Shown in pieces: positions 9,848 through 22,600 of a DNA stretch of 64,000 nt. The notes under the pieces are model-generated. The model saw nothing but the letters and a program-made list of their open reading frames with translations. It did not search any database and was not told where the DNA came from. The number at the start of each line of letters is the position of its first letter. The stretch's first letter is position 1. The stretch spans positions 265,282 through 329,281 of the forward strand of contig CM018609.1 of NCBI GenBank assembly GCA_009192285.1. Direction: 5' to 3'. The position numbers and the translations under genes are program-made. The DNA is from Morchella semilibera (lineage: Eukaryota > Ascomycota > Pezizomycetes > Pezizales > Morchellaceae).

Positions 9848-11150
9848 CACAAGCTTTTCCACGCTTCGTTTCTTTCACATCGGCACGAAAATGCATGAGA
9901 AGAACCCACAGCTCTAAGCTTATGCTGTGGGATCAAGATTTGCCTAGCACACTCTAGGCTAATTGGCCACTTTCGTCTGAATCTACATTCGCCACCCCTG
10001 TATTACTCTAGCAAAAGGTTCCTGGGGGCGTTTACCCAATTTGAGATATAGAGAGTTGCATAAGACGTATCCCTGTTATCCTGAAACACAACTGCCCTTG
10101 CTTGCCCCGTGCGCGATAAAATTGGTTATGTAGCGCTAGAGTGCTATCTACAGTACCGTACTTATGTAATTAGTGCAAAAACAGGGTCTCAAGACAAGGC
10201 TGATTTGGCCAATAGGACCCATTCCACATAGCCACACCAGTTCCCACGCCAACCGATAGCGGCTGTCCCAACCCCCCGTAGGCTACAGATCTAATATCTA
10301 CTACCGCAAAATCTGGAAAAAACCCGTTGCGAGACAGCAGGGGTATAGGCCAACCAGAGTCCACCTTTAGACGTCAATCTGCGTGTAAATAATCCTTCCA
10401 ACAATAAAATGCTTTCACCGGAGAACCTAGTCTAGCTATTACAACAAGTCTTCAACGAATCACTATGACCCAAATAAAGACCCCCTTGCCTACGCCCTAT
10501 CCCATGGTCCGTCGACGCTGACCCCCTATAACAGAGGAATTAAATTTGTATGGAGATCTATCATTTGATAGAAGAGATAACAAGATCTGTTAGTAAAGCT
10601 TAAAGCCACACTAAATTTACTTTCTCCTGGGGGGTCCGCATTTTACGGAATAAACACAGCTTTAAAACACAGAAACTACTTAGGCTCCGTTCGGTTGACT
10701 TTGGCATGGATTTTTGTGTCAACCAAACAGACCAATAGTACTCCGTTTCCCTGCTCAGCGAGATCCCTATATACTTTAGCGCCAGTTCCCATAATAATAT
10801 AAACCTATATTAAGCCATTAATATTCCTATTATAGGGCTTTTTTTGATTTTTAATGTTTTTTTTTCTATAGGCTCTTATTGACCTATGTTTCGATTAATT
10901 CTTATATTAATAAATGATCTTAATACATGATAATATCATGATGTTAATAAAGGTTATTTTATTCGGTGAAAAATATGGATGCGCAGGTAGGCTAGTATTC
11001 ACGCTCCTTCTGGCATAGGTGAATTTCACAAATTAAATTTTTATTTACTTCCCGATTATATACTACAAGTCTTCGCTATGGCTGCCTGCCGTACCTACCT
11101 GCCATATCTGCTTGATTTGCAGCTTGAATTCGCTACTTGATTCGCTGCTT
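9848..11150. other. Gene-free AT-rich region
   Basis: No gene supported. The part around 10790-10980 is very AT-rich with T runs and TAATA repeats. A block at 10976-11020 (GGATGCGCAGGTAGGC, CTCCTTCTGGC) recurs in diverged form at about 20043-20090. A GGCTCCGTTCGGTTG sequence near 10684 resembles a hAT-type terminus, but I found no partner. Confidence 0.45.
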
Positions 11151-11287
11151 CATCAGCAAGACCTCATTTGTCTCCTGATGTCTCCTGAGCCTCAGGAGAC
11201 TCAAAAAATGTCCAGGGATCTCAGGAGAGTCTCAGGAGACCCGGGAGACTGTTGGGAGACTCCAGTAACAAGTTGAGCTTGCTGATG
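11151..11287 (+). mobile_element. M1 MITE, copy 6 (137 bp, well preserved)
   Basis: It runs from CATCAGCAAGACCTC to GAGCTTGCTGATG, with a complete interior of GGAGACTC-type units, in AT-rich DNA. Confidence 0.85.
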
Positions 11288-11450
11288 TTGGATAAGCTGC
11301 TTGATTTGCTGCTTGGATATTCGCTGCTTCATTTATTGACTATTCCACAGATTAGCTCATGTATGATTAGTAGAGGCAGAGAGCAGGGGGGGGGTGGTGT
11401 AGGAATGACGGTGTGGAGAGGTATGGAGATGGAGGTGTGGAGATGGAGGT

Positions 11451-12496
11451 TGTGACGGAGAAACCTGACGCAAAGAAGAAGATGATAATGATGACGCAGA
11501 AGAACCCGAGGATCACATCCGGGGCGACAAGGAGACCGACAAAGACAAGGGCAACACCGGGCAGGCACAAGCACAGGCACCGGCAAAGGCAAAGGCAAGG
11601 GCAAAGGCACAAGGGCACAGGGTAGAGAGAGTGAGGACCGGATGGACCTCAACGGGAACGATGAGAGGTACTATGAGTTTCCTCTTTCAGGAGGACGGAG
11701 TCTTTGGTACGAGAAGCTATGGTTCAGAAATAGGAGTATATTCCTTTGTACTGAAATAACAGGAAGACGAGACAGAGAGAAAAGAAAGAAAGAACTAAGG
11801 AAAATATCTAACCCCGCTATTTAACACTTCTCCTCCACCAGTCCGCTATGACTCATACATCAGTTCATGAAAGCCCACTGAAATCCGTCGCATCCACACC
11901 TCGTATTCCTCCCCACCATCTCCGCTATTTACATTACAAATCTATCACGCCATCGAACCTCCTAGAACCCAATGACAACACCCTCCCTTTAGCACACCCT
12001 TTCCTCGCTTAACCATCCCTAAACAATCACAACGGCGCTTCGACTACCGAGCCCTCGGGACCGATGCCAAGACGCCGGGACAGTGACGGAGTAACCCGAC
12101 GCAATGAAGAAGATGACAATGATGACGCAGAAGAACCCGAGGAGCATAGTCTAAGCGACGAAGAGACCGACGAAGACAAAGTTAACACTGAGCAGGCACA
12201 AACAATGGCACCGACAAAGGCAAAGGCAAGGGCAAAGGCAAAAGGGCACAGGACAGGGAGAGTGAGGACCGGATGGACCCCAACGAGAACGATGAGAGGT
12301 ACTATGGGTTTCCTTTGTTAGAGGGTCGAGTCTTTAATATGAGAGGCTATGGCTTAGAAATAGGAGTAGGTTTCTATGTACCGAGATAACAGGAAGACGA
12401 GACAGAGAGAAAAGAAAGAAAAGAACTAAAGGTAAAGTTTACACCCCTATTTAACTGTGACGGAAGAACCGGGCGCAACGTGACAAATGACGATAA
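11451..12496 (-). repeat. Stacked LTR-A copies (one full, two partial)
   Basis: A full reverse LTR-A (11451-12082, TGTGACGGAG to GACGCCGGGACA) abuts a second partial copy (12083-12455, starting GTGACGGAG), followed by a third start (12456-12496) that runs into the M1 fragment. The shared blocks are AAGAAGATGA-AATGATGACG, GACCGACGAAGAC, GGCAAAGGCAAGG and GACAGAGAGAAAAGAAAG. Fossil LTRs; the open frames are low-complexity. Confidence 0.75.
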
Positions 12497-12585
12497 CATC
12501 AGCAAGCTTTACCATTTGTGACTGGAGTCTCCTGAGTCTCCTGACAGTCTCCTGAGTCTCCTGAGACTCCTGTAATCTCCCTGGA
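12497..12585 (-). mobile_element. M1 MITE, copy 7 (partial)
   Basis: One CATCAGCAAGCTTTAC end plus the repeated GTCTCCTGA units; the other end is missing. Confidence 0.65.
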
Positions 12586-13929
12586 GAGCGCTTTAGGTAA
12601 ATTCTCTGCCTGCAATAGATTTCCTGACCGCAGCCCAAGATCCCGCTTGAGGCAGGCAACTAAGAAAAGCCAGCACACTAGAAGAAATAATACATTACTA
12701 GTTAGCAATAGGTAGCTAAGTATCGTAAAGTGTAAAACACCAGGGTCGCAAGGACCGAGGTCTTCGAGAGTATGTTAGGCAACTGCATCTGACCGGCATC
12801 CAGAGCATGCAGGCATCAGAGAAAGAAGTGCAGGGGAGGTACAGAAAGGGTGAAGGTTTAAGAGCCGAAATCCGATAGAAACCCAGACCGTGAGAATGAC
12901 TGGGAGAGGTACTAATCAGATTTGCCTCCCGTTTCACCAACGAGCAGAACAACGAGCTTGACGTACAAAAAAGCTCATGGAACTGGATGAGGCGCAGTAT
13001 CCTATGCTACTAAATGAACTAGGAAGGACGAGACAGAAAGAAAGAAGAAAGAAAAACTCTAAAGGAAAACTTAATTTGACCCACACTATTATTAAACCTA
13101 ATTCTCCAACAGCGTGCTATGGACATCATGGACCCAATCTAATAGACTTATCAAGGACCTATTAACTACCACACTCTCGATATCTCCTCACTCTCAAGGA
13201 TTGGTGTCAAGGGTATAGCTTGTTTCACGCAAGGGTTAAATTAAAATAGCACATGAACCTCGCAGAAGAGAGGGAGGAATAATAGATAAAAGGAAGATAA
13301 AGAGGCACGCTAAAATAGTCAGACTATACTCGTGGTCATTAGAGACTATTAATATAGACCCTTTGATTAGTATAGGTACAGAAGTGAGCTTGCGTAAGAG
13401 ATTACAATAGAAAGGAAAGAAAAGTACAGAGAGTACATCAGCAACAGACCTTGAATTGTGGTTCCCTGTTATGATCTCCTGGCTGATACCTACAGGAGAC
13501 CATACGGGAGCGTAACGTTGCTGAGGAACTCCTAATCATCTAAAGTTGACCTTTAAGCTGACTGTATAAGCCACGCACAATTTCAAACCTTGTGCTTATC
13601 GTGTATCATTATCACTCCAGTTGCCAAGATGAGCCTCATGCACTATTAATGTCTCGCAACTCCACTCAATGAGAAAAGTACTCTACTGCTTTTTAGAAAC
13701 CGTTATAGATTACAGAGATAACGGACATATCACCTAGGCACCTGGCACATTCTCATCAACAAAATCGTCCTGCCTTCACATAGACGCTCGGATACTACCG
13801 AATAAATCCACAACGTTGCTAGTTCCATTAATTCGGTAATCCTCAAACCTCGGCCTATCAGCGATACCTTATAACCTATGGCAGCGGAACCAAGCTATCC
13901 CCTCGTCATACTTGGGACTGCCCTTCCCA
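12586..13929. other. Degenerate repeat DNA, no gene
   Basis: A degraded LTR-A-like block lies at about 13010-13150 (GACGAGACAGAAAGAAAG, AGCGTGCTATGG-like). The rest, including 13160-13929, shows no family I can name and no credible coding frame. Confidence 0.45.
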
Positions 13930-14036
13930 AACAGTCTCCTGGGTCTCTGAGCACTCTCCTTGCAGATTGCCTGGACCATTTTTTCCCCGTCTCCTGACTC
14001 CTCAGGAGACATCAGGAGACAAATCAGGTCTTGCTG
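13930..14036 (-). mobile_element. M1 MITE, copy 8 (decayed)
   Basis: CAGTCTCCTGGGTCTC at the left and GGAGACATCAGGAGACAAAT...CTTGCTGA at the right. The left terminus is lost. It lies in an LTR-A remnant, as several other copies do. Confidence 0.6.
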
Positions 14037-14270
14037 AATTCCCTCTCACCATTTACCCCTCGTACTCTGTACTCCATCCACCGCCAACCTCCCCCCACCA
14101 TCTCTTCCCACTGGATATAAATCAGATCCATCCATGTTACCATCTCATGGAACCTAGAGATGACAACCTCACGCTCACTACAGCTCCTCACTTGCTTAAT
14201 CTTCTCCATTAACATACCACGCACTTCGACTTACGCAAAACCTCAGGACCAAATACTCGAGACACCGGAC
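14037..14270 (-). repeat. LTR-A outer end, degenerate
   Basis: The reverse-strand order of blocks matches LTR-A (CCCCACCATCTC, CCATC, GGAACCTAGA, GCTTAATC, GGACCAAATACTCGAGACACCGGACA). Heavily diverged fossil. Confidence 0.5.
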
Positions 14271-17254
14271 ACTCTTGTTCACACTTTGACTCCCAGCATG
14301 ACACATTAAAGTCCCTCCAGCTGGAAGTCACCCATTACAGTTAAAATTCAGTTGGACTACGAGAGTATCTGTGGCCGCAAGATAGGAGGTCAGGAACGGA
14401 AGGAGGTATCGGGGTATTCGCAGCATGACGGTATGAGTAGGTCAATACTGATTGGTTTATACAGACGTAAATGCGATGCCGAGGAAGTGCCCGAAAGGGT
14501 CTCAGTAATAATGAAAAGCAGGCTTGGATTTAACTTACCCATATAAAAGGTGTACTAATAGTAAAAGGGTATGTACCCGACGACGAGAGCATGTGATGGG
14601 TGGGATTTGTTTGTTAAAATAGTTCGACGTAGTCATGTAAGGGTGTCAATACTTATGGGTGCTCGACGCGAGTGTTCCTGGTTAAGTCGTTTCATTGGCC
14701 GTAATTGAAGAATTGATATGAAGCATGATTTATATTACGTCTAACTGGGGAGAGGAAGGATAGAAGTGTGGTAGTGGGAGATAACTAAGAAGGTAAGTTA
14801 AGCCGGGGTATGAGATGTTTTCCAGTTTGGTTCTCTATAGTTATCACGAGAGTTATTTCACGTTTCTATTTAGCATGACTCCCTGTCTTTGGTCGAGTCG
14901 TCCTCTCCCTGATGTAAATGTGCCCACGAATGTCATGTATTGGGACGAAGATTCATAGTCGCCCATTACCGTGAAAAAGTCAATAGCCCTTGTACCAGTA
15001 CCTCTAAACCTCTGACTCCCTCCGTCCTGATTCTTAAATGCTGTTTCCAATCACTCTCAACTATCGTCATCCGCTTTTCGTATTCGTTCTTCATATTAGT
15101 CCTGCCCAGATTATACTAGAGATACCTCAACATCTCCTATCACACTAGCACCTGCGTCCTTGCGAGTAGTTTCCCTTATCCGACCACTAATTCTTGCCTT
15201 CACGACTAGTTCTAAGCACTCCTGTTGAGCGGAGCTCAACGGATGCTATGCACCTAGAGATGATCGAATTGATGATGGCAGAGGGACACGAGGAGCACAA
15301 GCTAGCCGCAACCGAGGACGATCGACAAAGACAGGGACCAAACAGCCTGGCTCTAGGCGCCGAGCACCAACCAGCAGCCGCACCTACTAAGGGGCTCCAC
15401 GCGCCGCGTATGGAAGCCGGAACGGGTGGTAATTGCTCCTCTTCTTCGCGGTCTCCTGTTCATACTGTGCTCCTTCGAGTTTCTTCCTCGTCCTCTAAAG
15501 TCCATCCTCTTCTGTCTGCGCGGTGTAAGCTCTTGTCACATACTGCGGCCTGTGCCCCAGGACCGGCACCTTCTGTTCCGTGCTTACCACACTACCACCT
15601 CGGCAAGAGACCTCGTGTAACAAGCCCATCAAAGAACAGCATTGCAGGACTGGACCGTAGGTACCTGAAAAGGCCCACAGGATCGGAGCGAACCTCATTG
15701 ACTGAAGCATGATTCTGCTGACCTCGGGTGATCCCTGACGGTCGCACCCTCCTCGACTCTCGTGATCTCTGCACACCTATTTCCGAATTTGGTACAATGG
15801 TGTTCCCCACCAGCGCCAGGATCATAGGTTTGTGGATCGCCGCAGCGCCGATCATTGAGTTCAATCCGCACTCCACCCACTTGTGCGAGAGAGACCGTGA
15901 GAAAAATCTAAATACGAGCTTCACATACACACGGATTTTTCACAATCATTATAGTGACTCAGGAGTAGTGCACTATTTAAATTTGATTTTCAGGAACGCT
16001 CAAGGCTTGAGTATCCTGTACGAGGATAGACTCAGGAGGCGACATTTTTGCCTCGTAGTCACAAATTGATAAAGTCTTGGTGCCCTAATTTTAGGGGCCC
16101 ACCGAGATGAATAATAGCTCCAAGCCTGTTTTGGAGAATCAGCTGCGGAAGCAGTACCTATTCCCAGCCATAGTAGTTATTTAAATCTCTTCCAGTTATA
16201 GTGCGAGATCTCCACTAAGACAGAACCGTGATAACAGATTTTACGGACGCCCTCTAACATCGCCTTATACACTGATATGGTCACTAAAAAACATAAAAAA
16301 GCTGTGATACCCAGTCCCTCTCTAACCAGCCCTTCAGCCATATATATCTTACAACAACCCCTCCTCCGCCAGCTTTCATCTACTGGCTCCCACTATGACT
16401 CTTCAATTGGCTCCCACGAGACTACCTTTAGGAAATCTATCATAACTCACACACCTCAGCTCATTCCTTTCCTACCAATTTTTTCTATCTAGTTACAAAT
16501 TGTAGCAAAAATTCGCAATCACGCGCAATCGGAACCTCACATAAATACTCCGAATACGCGAGCACCTTCTTCCGTCGGAACCTACCCCTTCTGTTCGACT
16601 TGGACTCAATTTCACATCTCCCCAACACGGAATTCACAGACACAAGCAGCTATCGAGCACTCGATTACATCTCAATGATGACTCTCAAGGTACGAACGAT
16701 AAACCATGACGCCCTGGACACTTTCAAATCGCTTCTGACTATCATAATTATACTGTCAAATTGCGTCTGCCATACAGTTCCCATCAGCAACATTCAAATC
16801 GTGTGTAACTGGAGATCCTCCAGTCCCAGAACAAAGTTCCTGCCAGCGGCAGCTAACCTCCTGAGAGCACTCACTTACGCAGACCGCGACATATATCATC
16901 TTTTGAAGTTTTCTGCGAAGTCAATCAATAGCACATAACAGGAGACCTAACTAAAAGTCTTGATTTGCTACCGTCCCCGACAAGAGTACTTTCTGAAGAA
17001 AGTTGCAATTTCCGATGTTGCAATGAATTTGCTAGTGGACGTCTGAACGACCCAACTCCAGATGAGTAAAATCCTCAACATCGATAATTGTCAGATATAT
17101 TGACCAAAAACCAGCATTGTGCCATTGAGCTGAGACAAGATATACTTAGTCTAAAAGATTCAGTCAGAGCGATACGCCTGACGGTACCAAATACGCATAC
17201 CCAACAGATCCAACAGTACACTTAAACCATAGCGTGGTCCTGTAACTCAATAAG
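14271..17254. other. Gene-free degenerate region
   Basis: About 3 kb with no supported gene. Near 15260-15340 the + strand resembles reverse LTR-A (GACACGAGGAGCACAAG, GACAAAGACAGGGAC), and near 15440-15510 it resembles forward LTR-A (CTGTGCTCCTTCGAGT). Both are very decayed, which explains the opposing open frames at 15.2-15.9 kb. Nothing else is recognisable. Confidence 0.45.
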
Positions 17255-17940
17255 CAGAATGCAGTTAAATCTGTAGCCCTTTATATACAAGCTCAACAGA
17301 CATATCCCAGATATACTGTCCAGTTTGATGGCCCGCAGCATGCGGTAATGCGCCAATACTCCAAAATATGAGGTTTAAATTGGAGTTGTAGAGGCACTGG
17401 CATAAGATTTATTTTTTAACTATCATATAATTACCATTGCTGAGGCGTAACCAAGAAATGCTGCGTCATGGTAGGGGAGGGGACCCTTGAATAGCCAGAC
17501 CGGAGTAGAGGCCTTATGGGAGGTGGTCAATGCGTGAACAGATAACATCAAAAATGAAGTCGACACAATGCAACACTCGAGGAGCGAAGCAGGTGAACTA
17601 TATTTGTGTGGAGTGGTAAATAATAAATCCCAATCATAATAAATTGAAAATCTCATTTACTGACAAGATTATTAGTCAAAATGTCAGCGTTGTTGAGGTA
17701 ACAAATACGATACCAAAATCACAGCTACAATTAAATCATAGGTTGTGTCCTCTCATAATCAGAATCGCAGTATAATCTGTAGCCTCTTAAACAACTCACT
17801 ATTATCCAGATATATCAGTTTTGATGGATGGATGTCGCCAAACAATATGGGTTTATTGGGAGTTGTAGGGCATTGGCTAGATTTTTTTTTTTATATCATA
17901 ATTACATTGCTGGGTACAAGAATGTTGCATGTAGGGGGCC
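17255..17940. repeat. Diverged direct duplication
   Basis: Two similar segments, about 17265-17480 and 17755-17935, share in order ATCTGTAGCC, CCAGATATA, TTTGATGG, GGAGTTGTAG, GGCAT/ATTGGC, a T-rich tract, ATTACATTGCTG-like sequence and AATGTTGC-like sequence. They could be decayed LTRs or a local duplication. No coding content. Confidence 0.4.
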
Positions 17941-18160
17941 TGCGACGGAGTAGCTGGATGCAATGTGACAGATAACAATAATGACACAAGGTAACTCGAG
18001 GAGCACAGCCAGTACTACGAGGGCACAAACGAGGAAGAGAACAGGGCTGGGCGGGCACAAGCGCAGGCACTGGCAAAAACAAAGACTAAGGCACGAGCAG
18101 AGGCAGAGGGTGCAGGGCAAGGCAAAGAAAGCGAGGAACAGGTATTAACCCTAGTAAAGA
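17941..18160 (-). repeat. LTR-A fragment, degenerate
   Basis: The reverse strand shows the LTR-A order GCGACGGAGTA, GTGACAGATAACA, ACTCGAGGAGCACAGCC, GGGCGGGCACAAGCGCAGGCAC and AAAGCGAGGAAC. Fossil. Confidence 0.55.
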
Positions 18161-21100
18161 TCAAAGGTACGGTCCATTGCCAAAGATTTGTCCCTTGCTC
18201 TCGTGCGCCCTTTGGCCATTACCTCTGCCTTTGCCAGCATTGCCGGTATGCTAGGCGTATGCTTAGAAGCTCAGCTTACTTGACTTGGAGTTCTCCCAGC
18301 GTGCGACCTAGTCCCTTTGACCCATGTCTTCCTGAGACCCTGGAATTTTTTAGTCTCTTGAGGCTCAGGCATCTGCACCACACGTCACCGAGACCACTTA
18401 GTATCAAGTCTTCTGCTGACACTGAGGTCTTTACGTTCGCTGGTCATCGATGATTGTGAGATCATATCTCCATATCTTTGGGTGACTTGTACCTGTGAAC
18501 ATAGTTTATAAAAATCTCCCAGTGTGTTGCATCACTTGATAAGCGCATGACCTTCACCGTAATCTCGAGCTATCACAGCTGTTCCGAAGTGCTTAGGCTA
18601 TTCTCAGAAACTTGCGGTGAAATTGAGTCTCCCCTATCGGTACCCAAGGTGTAATCGAGTTAGTGTAGTCGTGCGAGCGGCCTAGACTCATGCTAGGTAT
18701 TTCCAATATTACGTTTTGTAGTGGACAAAATATAAGGATGCGCGGTACACGTCTAAGAATCGGTTCCGCAATTGGAAGCCAGGTTGTAGCTTAAATTAGG
18801 ACAGGATTGTCGTCATGTGTTTACATAGAGGAGGTTCGATGGTGGTGTATGGACGTCATCTTTGTATAGTAAAAATGCCGTGAGAGCATGGCTAGCAACA
18901 CGGAACACTACGAATATATAGGTCAGTCGTATGGCCTTCTAGTCGTATCTGGGTAGTGTTCCTCTGTATCGACAAGATTTCCTGACTTTTACTTCTGCAA
19001 TACTCAGAGGATTGTTATGAATGTCAGTATGATCGGTAAGATGGGTGGGGGATCGATGTATCACACAACAATCCCATATGCGTGTCGTTGGCTTAGACTT
19101 CCGTCATGTCCCTATTCCTGATAAGTTCTTGAAATCGAATTACATATTCTTTTTGTGCCTCCGGATTACTTAAGTATGCCATCTATTCCGTGCCAACTTA
19201 ATAATCCCCTGCTAAACCCAAATTTCAACACTAGTTTTTTTATCCTCGTCTTGAGGGTGTTCCATGCTATTAGCGAGAAGTGTGGCCCCTATCTCCTTCC
19301 AATTGGTATCCTTAATAGCGCATTTCGCGGATCCCTCTGCTCAGCTCCCCGAGTATATCTCGTGGGATCCGTCCATCTAGTTAAACGTGAGAGAAAAATA
19401 TCCGCAATAGTTATCCTCGTAGTGATAGCGTTATAGGCCGGCGTTGTCCACTCAGCGGTCTCTAGTGCGGAGTGTTCTTCTCTCACGTGCGTACACTGCC
19501 CTTCGTCCGTGGCCTGAATGTGCCTATCTGCGCTACTTTGGTGCAGGGACTGCCTTCGACCGCAAGTCGCCTGAGTCTTTGTCTGCGCGGTGTTACCCTG
19601 TCTTCGTGCGGTTACTCGACGTTCCCGTTGGCGAGTTGCAACACATTCTCCTCGAGTATGCCCTGTTCCGTCCGTCTATCAAGATATAAGTTATCTCCTC
19701 GTCGTTGTTCCGTCGGTGGCGTATAGAGGCTTTCTCGCGATTCAGTAAGCCACAAGAAATAGCGGCATTGGTTGTCTTGGAGATTTGGTGGAGGGTTTGT
19801 AGTTAAATGACAAGGCGTCTCTCTATATGATGTTACTTTGATCTGGGTGTAAGTAGATCAAGAATTATGCATCTATAGAGATGTGGAGTCTAATTATTAA
19901 TCCGGAACGAAGTAATTCACGTGTAATACGCTTTAAGTCTCTGTTACTATTCTTTTATTTCCTTCACTAGATTCCGTCTATAATTATCCTTTAGTTGATA
20001 ATGCACCGATATAAATAATTTATCTTTATTCACTGAATATCTGGGGATGCGCAGGTAAGCCAAGTGCTCAGCGCTTCTTCTAGCCATAAAAGGTGATATT
20101 TCTATCTCCACATAATAAATACTCTGCGATTTATTCCCTCGAAATTTGCAATATTATACATTTGTCCCTAATTCATTTCTTCACTGCACGTTACTAGCCT
20201 AGCATGCCTAAGCTACTTCGATCCCTGCTTGGAATCTATAAAGCACGTGGACACATTGACTCCGATTTATCGACTTTGCTTGATATCACTCCGTGCTCTT
20301 CACAGGTACGTATTGTACTTCTGTACTTTTCCGTTTACGGACGTGCGGACTGCTCGTCGCTCTTCGGTTTCCATCTACCACTGCTTCCCTGTGCTCTTGT
20401 GGCTGCTTGCTTTGTGCCTCCTCGTTGCTCGCTCTTTTGTCATCGCCGGGCTGCCTGTGCTTTTGTGGCTTGCGCTTGTCCTGACGTGTTCCCTTTGTCG
20501 ATTTCCAATCGCCCTCCCCCTCGTCCCGCCGCAAGCCCACCCTGTTGCTACCCTCGAGCTCCCCCTTCCTGGCCCGTGTTGGTCAATTTGTTCCACCAAT
20601 GAACTTCTTCTTTTCAACATCCGAGCTGTGGACTCGTCAGCAGTGCTCGGCCGAGATCTCAACTTCAGTTACCATCCGCTATAGAATTATCTCCCTTGCA
20701 GTTTATCAATGTGGATTCGCTGGTCGTGATCGGTTGAGGGTTCGCCAAGTAACTTATTTAGTCTGTGCTGTCTGGTTCCGAGCAAATGTATTCCCTCCCA
20801 TTCAAATAATGTTGCATTTAGTGGGATCGTTGTCTGTCTTGCCAAGACGGTTACTATTCGATAAAAAGAACCCCTGCTGAAACAAACCTTTTAGACTTAG
20901 GAAATAGACTGCAATTTTTTGACTACTTCCTCCATAACAAAGAATTCCCAGCTGTCGACCGACTTGTGATTTGTGCGCTCCAGAGACTTATAATGCTTCA
21001 TCCCCTTCCCTTCAGGGAGAAATTCTCTCTGGATCTCCTAATAACCTCAAAACGTTATCACGGACTTTTTACGCTCCGATCATCTCCCTCCTAATCGCAG

Positions 21101-22600
21101 TCTTAATAAATTTAAAATAATTAAAAATTAAGAACGCGACAAATTATAATCAGGGCTCAGCCATCTACTTGCTCCTGTTAAGAGGTGGCGTGAAGGTGGA
21201 GACCGATGAGAATGAAAGGGTTCTAGTGATCCGGAAAAGTTGAACCACAGGATAGTAGGGAATGTTTAGCTCCTTCCAACTCCCGGCCTCCGAGTAGTAC
21301 TGATTCCGTGGTAAAACCAATACTAAATAAATAGCGAAAATTTTATATCCCATAATGAATTCCAGCATGTTTATATTCGATTCCTGCACGGGTCAGTAAG
21401 TATTTTTTTATTACTGAGATAAATCAACAAGACCGCCCACAGGTGAAGCTCTCCTTTTGTTATCCACTCAACAATTGATGAAACAGCAATATCACCACTC
21501 GGCCCGAACAATTGGTCCCAAGGCAAATGCCTTGTTTCAACCTCTAATAATTGGCCGTTATATTTTTCAGGACCGTAACTATGAGATTATTCATAATTAG
21601 GTGCCGTCGTGCCGTGAAAAATGCCCGCTTTTATCTCAATCAATAATAAGAGAACTTGATTCAGCAGTACCTCTTAATTCGCGCGCGCTAATTCCCAAGG
21701 GCACGCCACCATAAGCGAAAAGTCAAATTCAACCTGAACAAAGTTCTGTAAATTTTATTGTTAAGTTAAGGTGCCCTAGTGCGCGATATGAATGCAAAGT
21801 AGTTCCCGATAAATTTCATCAATGACTACAAATAAAAAGCCCGACGTACAAGTAAATTGTTCTAAAGTCCCTAGGAGGCCCTAGCACTGCCGTTAAAACT
21901 GTACTTAGGAGCCTAAGTGCATTCTACTGGTTATAGCGGGCCGATTACCTTGTTCGAGGGAGATCCATGCGTTCAATCCACGTAGTGGATCGGATACATG
22001 CAAACAGGAATATGGGCGAGTTTAGTTATCCATTGAAGGTATGGAATTCGAACTTTACCTCCGTAGGCAGTTTCCAACGCAAGGATTCCCAGTCTCTCCA
22101 TGTGGAGTGACCTTCCCGACTAATACCTTAAATATTCAAGGCGATGTTGGTTTACCACTATTTTCGGCGGCGGACGGGCGACTAATATAATGACAGAATG
22201 CTCATCGCCGAGTTAATATCAGACATTGCCAAAATTGATGCTCTAAACTGTTCTTGGAGAAGATTTCGGTATAATTACAGGGTGGTTGTAAAAGTGCCAG
22301 CGTTCAGGGACAAAGGCGGAGCAAGAAGGCTGGGCTCAAAGAGAAACAAGCACCAAATAGCATCACCCTGTTGGTGACGGTGGTATTTCAAGTAAACAAC
22401 CGATCGGCAACACGTTAAGAAGAGAAGAGTGAGACGATTACCTAAGATCGGCGTGAGCGATTCTTTGAAGACCCACCCAACTTCGAGGCCCCTATGCCCA
22501 TACCAAGGTCCATGTTGCCGAATCTTGAACAATTGGTATCTGTCCTTAGTCCACTTAGTAGTGACCGTTTACGCGCTGTATCGGAAGACGAGAGGACGAA
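18161..22600. other. Gene-free degenerate region
   Basis: About 4.4 kb. Decayed LTR-A-like C/T-rich patches lie at about 19490-19690 and 20340-20600. GGGATGCGCAGGTAAGCC at about 20043 echoes the block at 10976. There is no RNA gene, no conserved protein and no clear element boundary. Confidence 0.4.

Noticed and set aside
10680-10740. hAT-like terminus GGCTCCGTTCGGTTG
   Set aside because: No complementary end or 8-bp duplication found in the neighbourhood.
15194-16069. Frames of 110-170 codons on both strands
   Set aside because: Opposing, overlapping frames over decayed LTR-A sequence; no conserved motif and no splice context.
20204-20880. Several overlapping frames, the longest about 150 codons
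   Set aside because: Composition follows C/T-rich LTR-like sequence; no recognisable domain.
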